6,679 nucleotides of DNA from CALKWS01 sp035302405. GTDB taxonomy: Bacteria > Actinomycetota > Actinomycetes > Actinomycetales > Beutenbergiaceae. The notes beneath the pieces were generated by a model. The model had not been told where the DNA came from. It saw nothing but the letters and a program-made list of their open reading frames with translations, and made no database searches. The position numbers were made by a program, and so were the translations under genes. Below are positions 1 to 5,560 of this stretch, in pieces (position 1 is the first letter of the stretch; each line of letters starts with the position of its first letter). Location: positions 1 through 6,679 of the forward strand of contig DATGSR010000053.1 in the NCBI GenBank assembly GCA_035302405.1. The letters are read 5' to 3'.

Positions 1-841
1 ACACCGGGTTCAGCCCGGCTCCGCGGCTGCGGGCTTCTTCCACGGCCTCCAAATCGGCGGTGGAAACCAACCCGACCTCCGCGGCCCGGCGGCCGACGGC
101 GAAGCGCACGTTCTGCACCCTGCCCTGGGTGGTGCTGAACGGGTCGTCCTGCGGGCCGAAGGCGAGCATCGCGATAGCACGGATCGCGTCGTCCACCCGC
201 TGGGCCCGTTGCAGGTTCCAAGCGTGTCCGCGCCAGAACATGATCCGCTCGTAGATCTCCCGGTTCGAGGGCGGGCGCGGGTAGTCGTCATCGCCGGAGA
301 GCCACGGTTCAGCCAGGGCAAGGGCCACGTACCATTCCCGCGACCAGCGTTCCAGGTGCGGTGCGTCCGCGGTGGGAGCGCCGTCGGCGTCGGGCTCGCT
401 GATCTGCGGGGCCGATTCACTGGCCTCATCGGCGACCTGTTGGACCTCGAGCACGATCACCAGGTCGGTGTAGGACCCGTCGGCGGTTTCGCGGCCCCGA
501 AGGATGAGGATGTGGTTCTCGCCCTCGTCCAGCAGGGCGGCCATCCCCTGATTCAGCGCGACTCGCCGGGCACCGCCGGGGGCGTCGAACAAGCTGGACA
601 GTTGGGCACCGGTAGAGCCTCGCCACCTCAGCCGGACCACCTCGGCGCCGACGGTGACCTCTCCGACCACGCGGGAGACGTGGGCCGCGACCCTGGGCAA
701 GGTCAGGCTGGTGACTTGCAGTTGGGCGTCGGGATCGGCCTGGGGCATCGCCGCGTCCGGCGCACGGCCGACCAATAGTGTGTCGCCGGTGCCCAGCACC
801 ACTGTGGGTACCCCCGAACCGCGCAGTGTGACTCGCAGCAA
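1..841 (-). CDS. FHA-like domain protein with C-terminal helix-turn-helix region (C-terminus cut by window edge)
   Basis: About 280 codons are visible from a TTG start at 841 running off the left edge. Residues 1-130 read as a divergent forkhead-associated (FHA) beta-sandwich: a VGR motif (Gly25-Arg26), hydrophobic strands, and a late strand of the ILILRG type. FHA domains bind phosphothreonine peptides in Ser/Thr kinase signalling. Here the usual Ser-Arg-x-His signature reads Pro-Arg-Val-Ala-Ala-His and the Asn-Gly turn is not evident, so phosphopeptide binding is doubtful. An acidic linker (about 138-165) leads to a Trp-rich segment (ERWSREWYVALALAEPWL) and a helical region from about residue 190 (SNREIYERI). 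This layout resembles actinobacterial FHA proteins with a C-terminal winged helix. The TTG start is chosen because an SD-like run, GGAAGGGG, lies six bases upstream and a promoter fits just before it; a stop at 899-901 limits any extension. It is downstream of, and co-directional with, the WXG-protein gene. The protein's role is unknown. Confidence 0.72.
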   Translation of the reverse strand, partial: MLRVTLRGSGVPTVVLGTGDTLLVGRAPDAAMPQADPDAQLQVTSLTLPRVAAHVSRVVGEVTVGAEVVRLRWRGSTGAQLSSLFDAPGGARRVALNQGMAALLDEGENHILILRGRETADGSYTDLVIVLEVQQVADEASESAPQISEPDADGAPTADAPHLERWSREWYVALALAEPWLSGDDDYPRPPSNREIYERIMFWRGHAWNLQRAQRVDDAIRAIAMLAFGPQDDPFSTTQGRVQNVRFAVGRRAAEVGLVSTADLEAVEEARSRGAGLNPV

Positions 842-872
842 CCCCCGCCCCTTCCGTTGTTCGTTCCGCCAC

Positions 873-902
873 AGCCTAGAGCCAACGCGGGCCCAGCGTC
901 AG
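873..902 (-). promoter_or_regulatory. sigma70-type promoter of the FHA-like gene
   Basis: On the minus strand CTGACG (902-897) resembles a -35 box (four of six matches to TTGACA), and TAGGCT (878-873) matches the actinobacterial -10 pattern TAnnnT, with an 18-bp spacer. Transcription would begin near 866, giving a leader of about 25 nt that contains GGAAGGGG before the TTG at 841. The gene could therefore be transcribed independently of the WXG-protein gene. This is read by eye only. Confidence 0.5.
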
Positions 903-908
903 CATCCT

Positions 909-921
909 GGCCGTTTCGGCC
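909..921. other. Small hairpin GGCCG-TTT-CGGCC upstream of the FHA promoter
   Basis: A perfect five-base-pair stem with a three-base loop lies between the WXG gene and the FHA promoter. It could be part of a terminator for the WXG transcript, although no T-tract follows in either direction, or a protein-binding site. It is short enough to occur by chance in GC-rich DNA. Confidence 0.25.
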
Positions 922-950
922 CGAGAGGGCACCAATCGGCACGGGGATGC

Positions 951-986
951 GAGTTTGACCAACAGGTCGAGTTTGGCCAACAGGCG
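951..986. repeat. Two adjacent 18-bp direct repeats
   Basis: GAGTTTGACCAACAGGTC (951-968) is followed directly by GAGTTTGGCCAACAGGCG (969-986), differing at three positions. The pair is noncoding and lies between the FHA promoter and the 19-bp repeat array. Tandem arrangement close to a promoter is compatible with a regulator-binding site or a local duplication; the sequence does not decide. Confidence 0.7.
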
Positions 987-1004
987 AGACAGGCCGCAGG
1001 CGCG

Positions 1005-1114
1005 GTTCAACACACCCGGGGCAGCGCACACCGGCAGGTTCAGCGCACACCCGGGGAGCCAGCGCACACCCGGGGGCTTTAGCGCACACCGGGGGGCCAG
1101 CGCACCCCGGGGGT
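1005..1114. repeat. Degenerate array of about six 17-20-bp repeats (consensus CAGCGCACACCCGGGGG)
   Basis: Units begin near 1005, 1022, 1041, 1060, 1081 and 1098, built on AGCGCACACCCGGGG with variable tails. The core GCGCAC steps are 19, 19, 20 and 17 bp. Most units contain the self-complementary CCCGGG. The last unit runs into the stop codon of the WXG gene (1114-1116). Because the period is not a multiple of three and varies, the array is unlikely to be coding. It fills the gap between two co-directional genes and could act in RNA folding or termination of the WXG transcript, or as a protein-binding array; none of these is shown by sequence alone. Confidence 0.75.
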
Positions 1115-2031
1115 CAGCGGCCTCCAACTCCCCCATCAGGCTCGCCGTCGTCACCGCGCTGGATCTCGGCCAGTTTCTCCCACCCGGTTTCGATTCCCGC
1201 CACGATGAAGGTGCCGGGGGCGACCGGGACGGCGCCCGGGCCGATGGTGTCGGCGATGGCGTCGTTCCGCTCGACGAAGTTCTCCTCGAACTTGCTACCG
1301 GTGAACCAGCGGTCGCGGGCCTGGTAGGTCCCCTCCCACACCAGGCTGAATGCGGCACCGTGCACCGGGGCCCGCCGGGATACAGCGGCGCCCAGCAGGG
1401 ATCCGCCGCTGCGGATCGCACCGTCCACGTCGCCGTCCCGCCAGGACTCCGCGACCGACGCGGCATCACTAGCGGCACCGAGCGCCGCGACCGGTTGGGT
1501 CACGATTCCGGCGACGGGTAGGGATTTTACTGGTTCGGGGACGGCATCGAGCAACGTATTGAGATTCAGTGCCGCACCCGCGCCTGCGATCGCGCTGCGA
1601 ACCTTGCCAATGGTCTCCGCGCTCGGTGTGATGTCGCCGATGAACCGGCGCAGCATGCGCAATTCCGCTGCCAGGGTGGCCCGGATGGAGGGGCCACCGG
1701 TGACGGGGGCGGGGCCGACGCTGGCATGCAAGGTCCTGCTACCTGCACCGGCGCCCGCACCGGCAGCGGAAGCCTGCTCCTGCTGGTCGGCTTCGACGAG
1801 CAGTTGTTCTCCCGCCCGGGCCAACTCACCGGCGGTGGAGACCAGTGCGGGCCCGTGCTCGGCGTCCCACGCTTGGCGGGCCCGCATCGCGTCCGGCCCG
1901 TTCCAGGTCAGCGTGGCAAGGGCCCCGGTTACCCGCAGGTCGGTGGCGATGAGTTCTTCGGCGGTGTTGCACATCGCCTGGGCGGTGGCCCGGAGCGCGT
2001 TGACATCGGCGCCGTGGGTGGGGGTGGTCAT
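1114..2031 (-). CDS. WXG100-like N-terminal protein with uncharacterised C-terminal domain (possible type VII secretion substrate)
   Basis: The protein has 305 residues from an ATG at 2031, with AAGGAG seven bases upstream. Residues 8-88 form a predicted two-helix hairpin of the WXG100/ESX kind, with the turn at Trp43-Asn44-Gly45, a second Trp55, and Ala/Glu/Leu-rich flanking helices. An Ala-Gly linker (89-97) follows. Residues 100-305 are unrecognised: a helical stretch (about 120-150), a Gly/Ala/Ser-rich moderately hydrophobic region (about 165-225), and a Trp/Phe-containing tail. A YxxxD match (Tyr236-Asp240) exists but is not in the usual post-hairpin position. There is no signal peptide. 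WXG proteins are usually ESX/type VII exported or partners of exported proteins, and long versions often carry C-terminal effector domains. No secretion ATPase is in the window, so export is inferred from family only. It is divergent from the phospholipase and upstream of the FHA-like gene. Confidence 0.8.
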   Translation of the reverse strand: MTTPTHGADVNALRATAQAMCNTAEELIATDLRVTGALATLTWNGPDAMRARQAWDAEHGPALVSTAGELARAGEQLLVEADQQEQASAAGAGAGAGSRTLHASVGPAPVTGGPSIRATLAAELRMLRRFIGDITPSAETIGKVRSAIAGAGAALNLNTLLDAVPEPVKSLPVAGIVTQPVAALGAASDAASVAESWRDGDVDGAIRSGGSLLGAAVSRRAPVHGAAFSLVWEGTYQARDRWFTGSKFEENFVERNDAIADTIGPGAVPVAPGTFIVAGIETGWEKLAEIQRGDDGEPDGGVGGR

Positions 2032-2037
2032 CGGGGT

Positions 2038-2043
2038 CTCCTT
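2038..2043 (-). promoter_or_regulatory. Shine-Dalgarno site AAGGAG fixing the WXG-protein start
   Basis: AAGGAG on the minus strand is separated by six bases from the ATG at 2031. It is the clearest ribosome-binding site in the left half of the window and rules out the longer in-frame extension, which would run across the divergent phospholipase gene. Confidence 0.8.
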
Positions 2044-2047
2044 AGGT

Positions 2048-2071
2048 CTGCGCCCATGCTGGTGGGCGCAG
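2048..2071 (-). promoter_or_regulatory. Perfect 9-bp stem-loop in the WXG-protein leader
   Basis: CTGCGCCCA (2048-2056) and TGGGCGCAG (2063-2071) are exact reverse complements around a six-base loop. In the WXG-gene mRNA the hairpin would end four bases before the AAGGAG ribosome site, so it could affect translation or mRNA stability. As DNA it could instead be an operator between the divergent genes. No T-tract follows, so a terminator is less likely. Confidence 0.55.
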
Positions 2072-2097
2072 CGGGTGTTCGGCCAGGGCTGCGGGGG

Positions 2098-2115
2098 CGG
2101 AACATTCCGTACCCT
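2098..2115 (+). promoter_or_regulatory. Promoter -10 (TACCCT) with overlapping inverted repeat, for the phospholipase gene
   Basis: TACCCT at 2110-2115 fits the TAnnnT -10 pattern and ends seven bases before the GTG at 2123, the spacing expected if transcription starts on the start codon (leaderless mRNA, common in actinobacteria). No convincing -35 is seen 17 bp upstream. CGGAA-CA-TTCCG (2098-2109), an inverted repeat with a two-base centre, abuts the -10 and could be an operator. Confidence 0.4.
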
Positions 2116-2122
2116 GGGTGCC

Positions 2123-3769
2123 GTGACCACATCCGCGATGTACCGGTGGCGCCGCCGCTTGGCCGACTGGATCGACCCGGACGCACCTGCCGCAGCGCCT
2201 CGGCGAGGCTCTTCGGGCCGAACTGCTCTGGTGATCGCCGGGGGCGGGGCAAGGGCAAGTTTCGAGATCGGCGCACTGCAGTACCTGTACGAACGCGAAC
2301 GCATCCGGCCCGAGATCATCAGCGGCACCTCGGCCGGTTCGATCATCGCGGCGATGGTGGCCCAGCACGCCGACCCGAAAGCCCAGGCCGAGGCGTTGAA
2401 CCGGCTGGAGGCGATCTGGTTGGGGATGCAACATTCCTCGGACATGTTCGCCGAGCAGCCCTGGTTCACCGCGTTACGAAGTCACATTCCTACCTGGCGC
2501 AAGGTGATGGCCCTGCGGCAGCGGCAGGCCAACCGGGCTTCGCTGGCGGCGAGCCTGACCGACCTGTTGGCCAAGCCGCGGGAGGCGGTGGCCCGCATCG
2601 CCGGTGACCGCCCCTCCATCGAACGCCCTGAGCACCCCCCGGAACGTCGCCCGCCGCACGCTGCAGTCGAACCGCATGACGAACCGGCCGCTCCTGGAAC
2701 CGGCGAGCCGCCCCGTGAGCACGCAGCGGGCGATCGCACCCCGCCGGAGCAGGCCCGCACCTGGACGCCGACGCACGCCTTCGAGGCGCTGGCCACGCTC
2801 TGGGAAGCGGGCCGCTCGAGTACCGACCTGGACTTCATCGTGCAGGGCGCGCAGCAGGAACGATCCGCCTTCAAGCCAGGACGGATCGTGGAAGACCTGC
2901 TGGATCCGGACACGTTCCAGGCGGCCCGGGTGTCCGCATCGGGGGTGCAGTTGCGGGTCGCCGTGGTCTCCCTGGAGAGCGGGGAACTGCGGTATGTGGA
3001 CGAACGGGGCCGTTTGCGGGACCGGCAGGACCGGGTGCTGAACGACCTGGAACCGGTGGACCTGGTCCAAGCGATCCTGGCTTCCTGCTCGATCCCCGGG
3101 GTGTTCCCGCCGGTGCGCCTGGCCCGCGAGCATTACGTGGACGGCGGGATGCGGGAGAACGTCCCGGCCGAAATAGTGCTGGAGCATCGGGAGGTGGACC
3201 GGTGTTACGTCGTCGTGGCCGCCCCGGACGGGGTGCCGGCGACGTCGGACTTCACCGATAAGGACCTGATGGAGATCGTGATGCGCTCCACCGCAGCGGT
3301 GATGCCCGATGAGTTGCAGCGCGATGAGGTGCGGCTGGCCCGTGCCCGGGGCGCGGTTGTGATCCAACCGGAACTGGACATCCACGATGCGATCACGATC
3401 GACCCGGGCCTGAGCGCGATCGCGATCGATTACGGGTACCTGCGCGCCGCGGACGTGTGCGAGGACGCCGGCCCGCAGCGCCAGGCACGCACCCGGGACG
3501 TGATCCAACTGCGCCGGCTGATCTGGTCCACCGAGGACGCGTTGTTCGGCCGGCACGCACCCGGGTCCGAGGACCCGGACCCGGATGTGCCCGAGCGCGA
3601 TGTGGATCTCGGTGAACTCGTGGAGTTGAAGTTGCGGCTACGTGACCTGGTGGCGGATCCCGGCTCGGCCCATCTGCCTCCGGAGGCGCAGACCTGGTGG
3701 CGCACCTGGGAACGCCACCCCTTCGCCATCGAGGTGGAGCCGTCCTGGGACGGGGCGTACGTCAGGTAG
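2123..3769 (+). CDS. Patatin-like phospholipase / lipid acyl hydrolase
   Basis: The protein has 548 residues from a GTG at 2123, predicted leaderless; ATG at 2138 is the alternative start. Patatins hydrolyse acyl esters of phospholipids with a Ser-Asp dyad. All elements are visible: the glycine-rich oxyanion loop GGGAR (40-44), the nucleophile elbow GTSAG (Ser70), a conserved SIPGVFPPV segment, and the DGG motif with Asp340. The spacing of 270 residues between Ser70 and Asp340 is long because residues about 162-213 form a Pro/Glu/Arg/His-rich, probably disordered insert. A C-terminal extension after about residue 430 is rich in Asp/Glu/Leu/Trp and unrecognised. There is no signal peptide, so action is probably at the cytosolic membrane face. 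Neighbours are the divergent WXG gene and a convergent kinase. Some bacterial patatins are phage-defence or toxin effectors, but no cyclase, NTPase or immunity partner is seen here, so a lipid-turnover role is the safer reading. Confidence 0.9.
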   Translation: MTTSAMYRWRRRLADWIDPDAPAAAPRRGSSGRTALVIAGGGARASFEIGALQYLYERERIRPEIISGTSAGSIIAAMVAQHADPKAQAEALNRLEAIWLGMQHSSDMFAEQPWFTALRSHIPTWRKVMALRQRQANRASLAASLTDLLAKPREAVARIAGDRPSIERPEHPPERRPPHAAVEPHDEPAAPGTGEPPREHAAGDRTPPEQARTWTPTHAFEALATLWEAGRSSTDLDFIVQGAQQERSAFKPGRIVEDLLDPDTFQAARVSASGVQLRVAVVSLESGELRYVDERGRLRDRQDRVLNDLEPVDLVQAILASCSIPGVFPPVRLAREHYVDGGMRENVPAEIVLEHREVDRCYVVVAAPDGVPATSDFTDKDLMEIVMRSTAAVMPDELQRDEVRLARARGAVVIQPELDIHDAITIDPGLSAIAIDYGYLRAADVCEDAGPQRQARTRDVIQLRRLIWSTEDALFGRHAPGSEDPDPDVPERDVDLGELVELKLRLRDLVADPGSAHLPPEAQTWWRTWERHPFAIEVEPSWDGAYVR

Positions 3770-3936
3770 CGACGGATGGTCGGCGAGGGCGTACGCCGGG
3801 CAATGACGAGTACGCGGTCATGGCCGATGGTCGATTCTGACGGATGGTCGGTCATCGCCGGCGGCCTGTGGTCGGTCACGGCGAGGCGAGAGTGCTGACG
3901 ACGGACCCCGCCCGGGCGCGCCGGTCACCGCCAGGG
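3770..3936. repeat. Convergent intergenic region with short direct repeats and palindromes
   Basis: This 167-bp gap separates the 3' ends of the phospholipase and kinase genes. GACGGATGGTCGG occurs exactly twice (3771-3783, 3839-3851), a partial copy lies near 3823, and TGGTCGGTCA recurs at 3845-3854 and 3869-3878. Perfect palindromes GGCGTACGCC (3788-3797) and CGCCCGGGCG (3909-3918) could contribute to two-way termination, but neither is a classic stem plus T-tract. I see no gene here. Confidence 0.5.
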
Positions 3937-5436
3937 CTACTCGGCCGGGTGAGCACCGTCGTCGGCGGACTCCGGTGAGATCTTCGATGCGGCGCGCAGC
4001 GGTAACTCGGCATGCACGCTGAACCCGCCGGAGGGCAGCGGACCGGCGGCCAGCATCCCGCCGATGAAGGTCGCACGCTCACGCATCCCAAGCAGGCCGA
4101 ACCCCCGAGGCCCGTCAACGGAGGCCGGCGGCGACAACGCGGCATCGGGATTCTGCACATCGATCATGAGCACGTTCTGACCGATCGCCACCTCCACGTC
4201 GATCGGGGCGCCAGGAGCGTGCCGGACGGCGTTGCTCAACGCTTCCTGCACGATCCGGTAGGCGCTGATAGCGGTCACATCGGAAACCGCGGGGTCCTGC
4301 AAGTCACCATGCACGGTGAACGACACGGCCGCGCTCCGGCCAACCGTCTCCACCAGGTCGGGCAACTTCGCCAGGGTGGGTTGGGGAGCCAGGTCCTGCT
4401 CCGCCTCCGCCTGCCGCAACACCGAGAGCAACTCCCGCATCTCCACCAGGGCGGTTCGCGCCAACTCGGTGATCTGGTCCAGTTCGGCTGCCACCTCAGC
4501 AGGCATGCCGGACGTGCGGTAGCGCGCGGTGGACGCCTGGATGGAAATGATCGACAGACCGTGGGCCACAATGTCGTGCAACTCCCGAGCGATCCGGTTG
4601 CGCTCCTCCACCAACTGACGGCGCTCTTGTTCGGCCGCCGTCCGTTCCTGTTGTTCCAGCAACTCGGCGCGGCTGCGCAGAGCCTCGCGCACCAGTACCC
4701 CGAAGGTGATCACCAGTGCGAGCACCGAGGCTGCCGTGAGCAGATTGGCAGAGATCGGGCGCCATTCGTCGGTGATCAGACCGATGGCAACCGCGCAGGC
4801 CCCGGGTACGGCCACCGATAGCAGGCCGCACGTGACCGCGTAGGCCCACCGCTCGCGAAGCGCGAGAATGGCGCACAACATCGCCGCGATCACCAGCGAG
4901 GTCACCGGGATGGGCCAGGGCAACGTCGCATGCCCCTCGGTGAGCACGGTGGTACCGCCCAGGCTGACCACGGCCAGTGTGATGGCTCCTCGGGGACGGC
5001 CCAGCGCTGTGGGCAGGCTGATGCTCTGCAGCACGGCTGCCACCAGCACCAGGGGCACGAACGCGCCGTAGAGGGAGGACATGGTCGCGGCGTTCACCGC
5101 CAGGGCGACCAATGCCACCAGCCAGGCGACGATGGCGAGCCACTGCTTGGCCAGCGCCTGAGCACCGGGGTGTGCGGCAACCGCATCGAACCAGTGCGGC
5201 GCGATCCCCTCCGGTCTGGATCCGGCCTCGCCAGGTTCAGTGGCGCGCCCGACGGCGGTACGTTCGGTGAACCCCGGAGCCGCCCCTGCGGTGGGGGCGG
5301 TGCCGCGCCCAGTGGCGGCGGCGTCGGTACCCCGCCCAGTGGCGGCGGCGGCGCGCCCGGCAGCGGTGTCGCGCCGGCGGCGTCTGTCCTTGGCGGCCTC
5401 AGGTGCCGATGGCGTCGACGACGGGCGGCGGTTCAC
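3937..5436 (-). CDS. Sensor histidine kinase, NarL/DesK type (HisKA_3 + HATPase)
   Basis: The protein has 499 residues from the only available in-frame start, a GTG at 5436; an upstream stop at 5467-5469 limits it, and the ribosome site is weak. Residues 1-80 are low-complexity, Arg/Ala/Thr/Gly-rich and probably cytoplasmic, with an exact-period nine-residue tandem repeat (AAATGRGT, 30-47). Residues about 99-250 contain about six hydrophobic membrane segments with no large sensor loop. A short coiled coil (about 251-285) leads to the dimerisation/phosphoacceptor motif ELHDIVAHGLS, with His287. The ATP-binding domain has an N-box, EALSNAVRHA (Asn402), and a glycine box, GFGLLGMRER (445-454). 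The stretch between them reads DVQNPDAA, lacking the classical DxGxG, as in many kinases of this subfamily. It presumably phosphorylates the divergent response regulator; with a desaturase nearby, a DesK-like role sensing membrane state is inferred, not shown. Confidence 0.92.
   Translation of the reverse strand: MNRRPSSTPSAPEAAKDRRRRRDTAAGRAAAATGRGTDAAATGRGTAPTAGAAPGFTERTAVGRATEPGEAGSRPEGIAPHWFDAVAAHPGAQALAKQWLAIVAWLVALVALAVNAATMSSLYGAFVPLVLVAAVLQSISLPTALGRPRGAITLAVVSLGGTTVLTEGHATLPWPIPVTSLVIAAMLCAILALRERWAYAVTCGLLSVAVPGACAVAIGLITDEWRPISANLLTAASVLALVITFGVLVREALRSRAELLEQQERTAAEQERRQLVEERNRIARELHDIVAHGLSIISIQASTARYRTSGMPAEVAAELDQITELARTALVEMRELLSVLRQAEAEQDLAPQPTLAKLPDLVETVGRSAAVSFTVHGDLQDPAVSDVTAISAYRIVQEALSNAVRHAPGAPIDVEVAIGQNVLMIDVQNPDAALSPPASVDGPRGFGLLGMRERATFIGGMLAAGPLPSGGFSVHAELPLRAASKISPESADDGAHPAE
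5303..5356 (-). repeat. In-frame 27-bp tandem repeat within the kinase N-terminus
   Basis: CGCCCAGTGGCGGCGGCG occurs at about 5306 and again at about 5333, a period of 27 bp (nine codons), encoding two copies of AAATGRGT followed by Asp or Ala. Such an in-frame repeat could vary in copy number without breaking the gene. Confidence 0.7.
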
Positions 5437-5478
5437 CGCGTCCGCCGGGTCATGTGTCCTGCTTGATCATCGTGTGCC

Positions 5479-5484
5479 AGGGTA
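5479..5484 (-). promoter_or_regulatory. Putative -10 (TACCCT) of the histidine kinase gene
   Basis: On the minus strand TACCCTGG begins at 5484. Transcription would start near 5472 and leave a leader of about 36 nt before the GTG at 5436. No good -35 is seen at 17 bp upstream. The same 8-mer lies in inverted orientation in front of the response-regulator gene (5541-5548). Confidence 0.35.
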
Positions 5485-5540
5485 CGCCCGCCATGGGTCC
5501 GCGCCGTCGCGCAGGCCGACTCAGCCGCTGCTACCACCAG

Positions 5541-5546
5541 TACCCT
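5541..5546 (+). promoter_or_regulatory. Putative -10 (TACCCT) of the response-regulator gene
   Basis: TACCCTGGGAG lies about 50 bases before the regulator start. A weak -35-like GACTCA fits 17 bp upstream (5518-5523). Transcription would begin near 5553 and give a leader of about 37 nt that includes an inverted repeat and the ribosome site. Confidence 0.4.
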
Positions 5547-5560
5547 GGGAGTGGCTCGAG

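Noticed and set aside
209..778. Open plus-strand frame of 189 codons at the left end
   Set aside because: It is the antisense shadow of the FHA-like gene, Gly/Asp/Gln-rich with no recognisable domain.
426..872. Minus-strand frame of 148 codons starting at a GTG at 872
   Set aside because: It overlaps the FHA-like gene in another frame and reads as an Arg/Gly/Pro-rich out-of-frame translation; the FHA frame has the better domain pattern and runs to the window edge.
703..1089. Minus-strand frame through the 19-bp repeat array that gives Cys/Pro-rich repeats
   Set aside because: The repeat period is not a multiple of three and varies, so the apparent peptide repeats change frame; the frame also runs into the FHA-like gene out of frame.
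951..1114. CRISPR array
   Set aside because: Units are 17-20 bp, contiguous and degenerate with no unique spacers of constant length.
1559..2122. Upstream in-frame extension of the phospholipase by 188 codons
   Set aside because: It is antisense to the well-supported WXG gene and its own ribosome site, has low-complexity composition, and the patatin core begins only after 2200.
2032..2469. Upstream in-frame extension of the WXG protein by 146 codons
   Set aside because: It crosses the divergent control region and lies antisense to the catalytic part of the patatin gene; AAGGAG fixes the start at 2031.
2474..3556. Minus-strand frame of 360 codons
   Set aside because: It is His/Gln/Arg-rich antisense to the patatin gene, typical of open antisense frames in GC-rich DNA.
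2123..3769. Phage-defence (CBASS-like) patatin effector
   Set aside because: Patatins can be CBASS effectors, but there is no nucleotidyltransferase, sensor or accessory gene beside it in this window, so defence function is not supported.
3909..3918. CGCCCGGGCG as an intrinsic terminator of the kinase gene
   Set aside because: It is a loopless palindrome with no T-tract on either strand; at most it is part of a GC-rich termination region.
4012..4821. Plus-strand frame of 269 codons opposite the kinase
   Set aside because: It is antisense to intact HisKA_3 and ATPase motifs, with shadow-type Gly/His/Arg composition and no domain.
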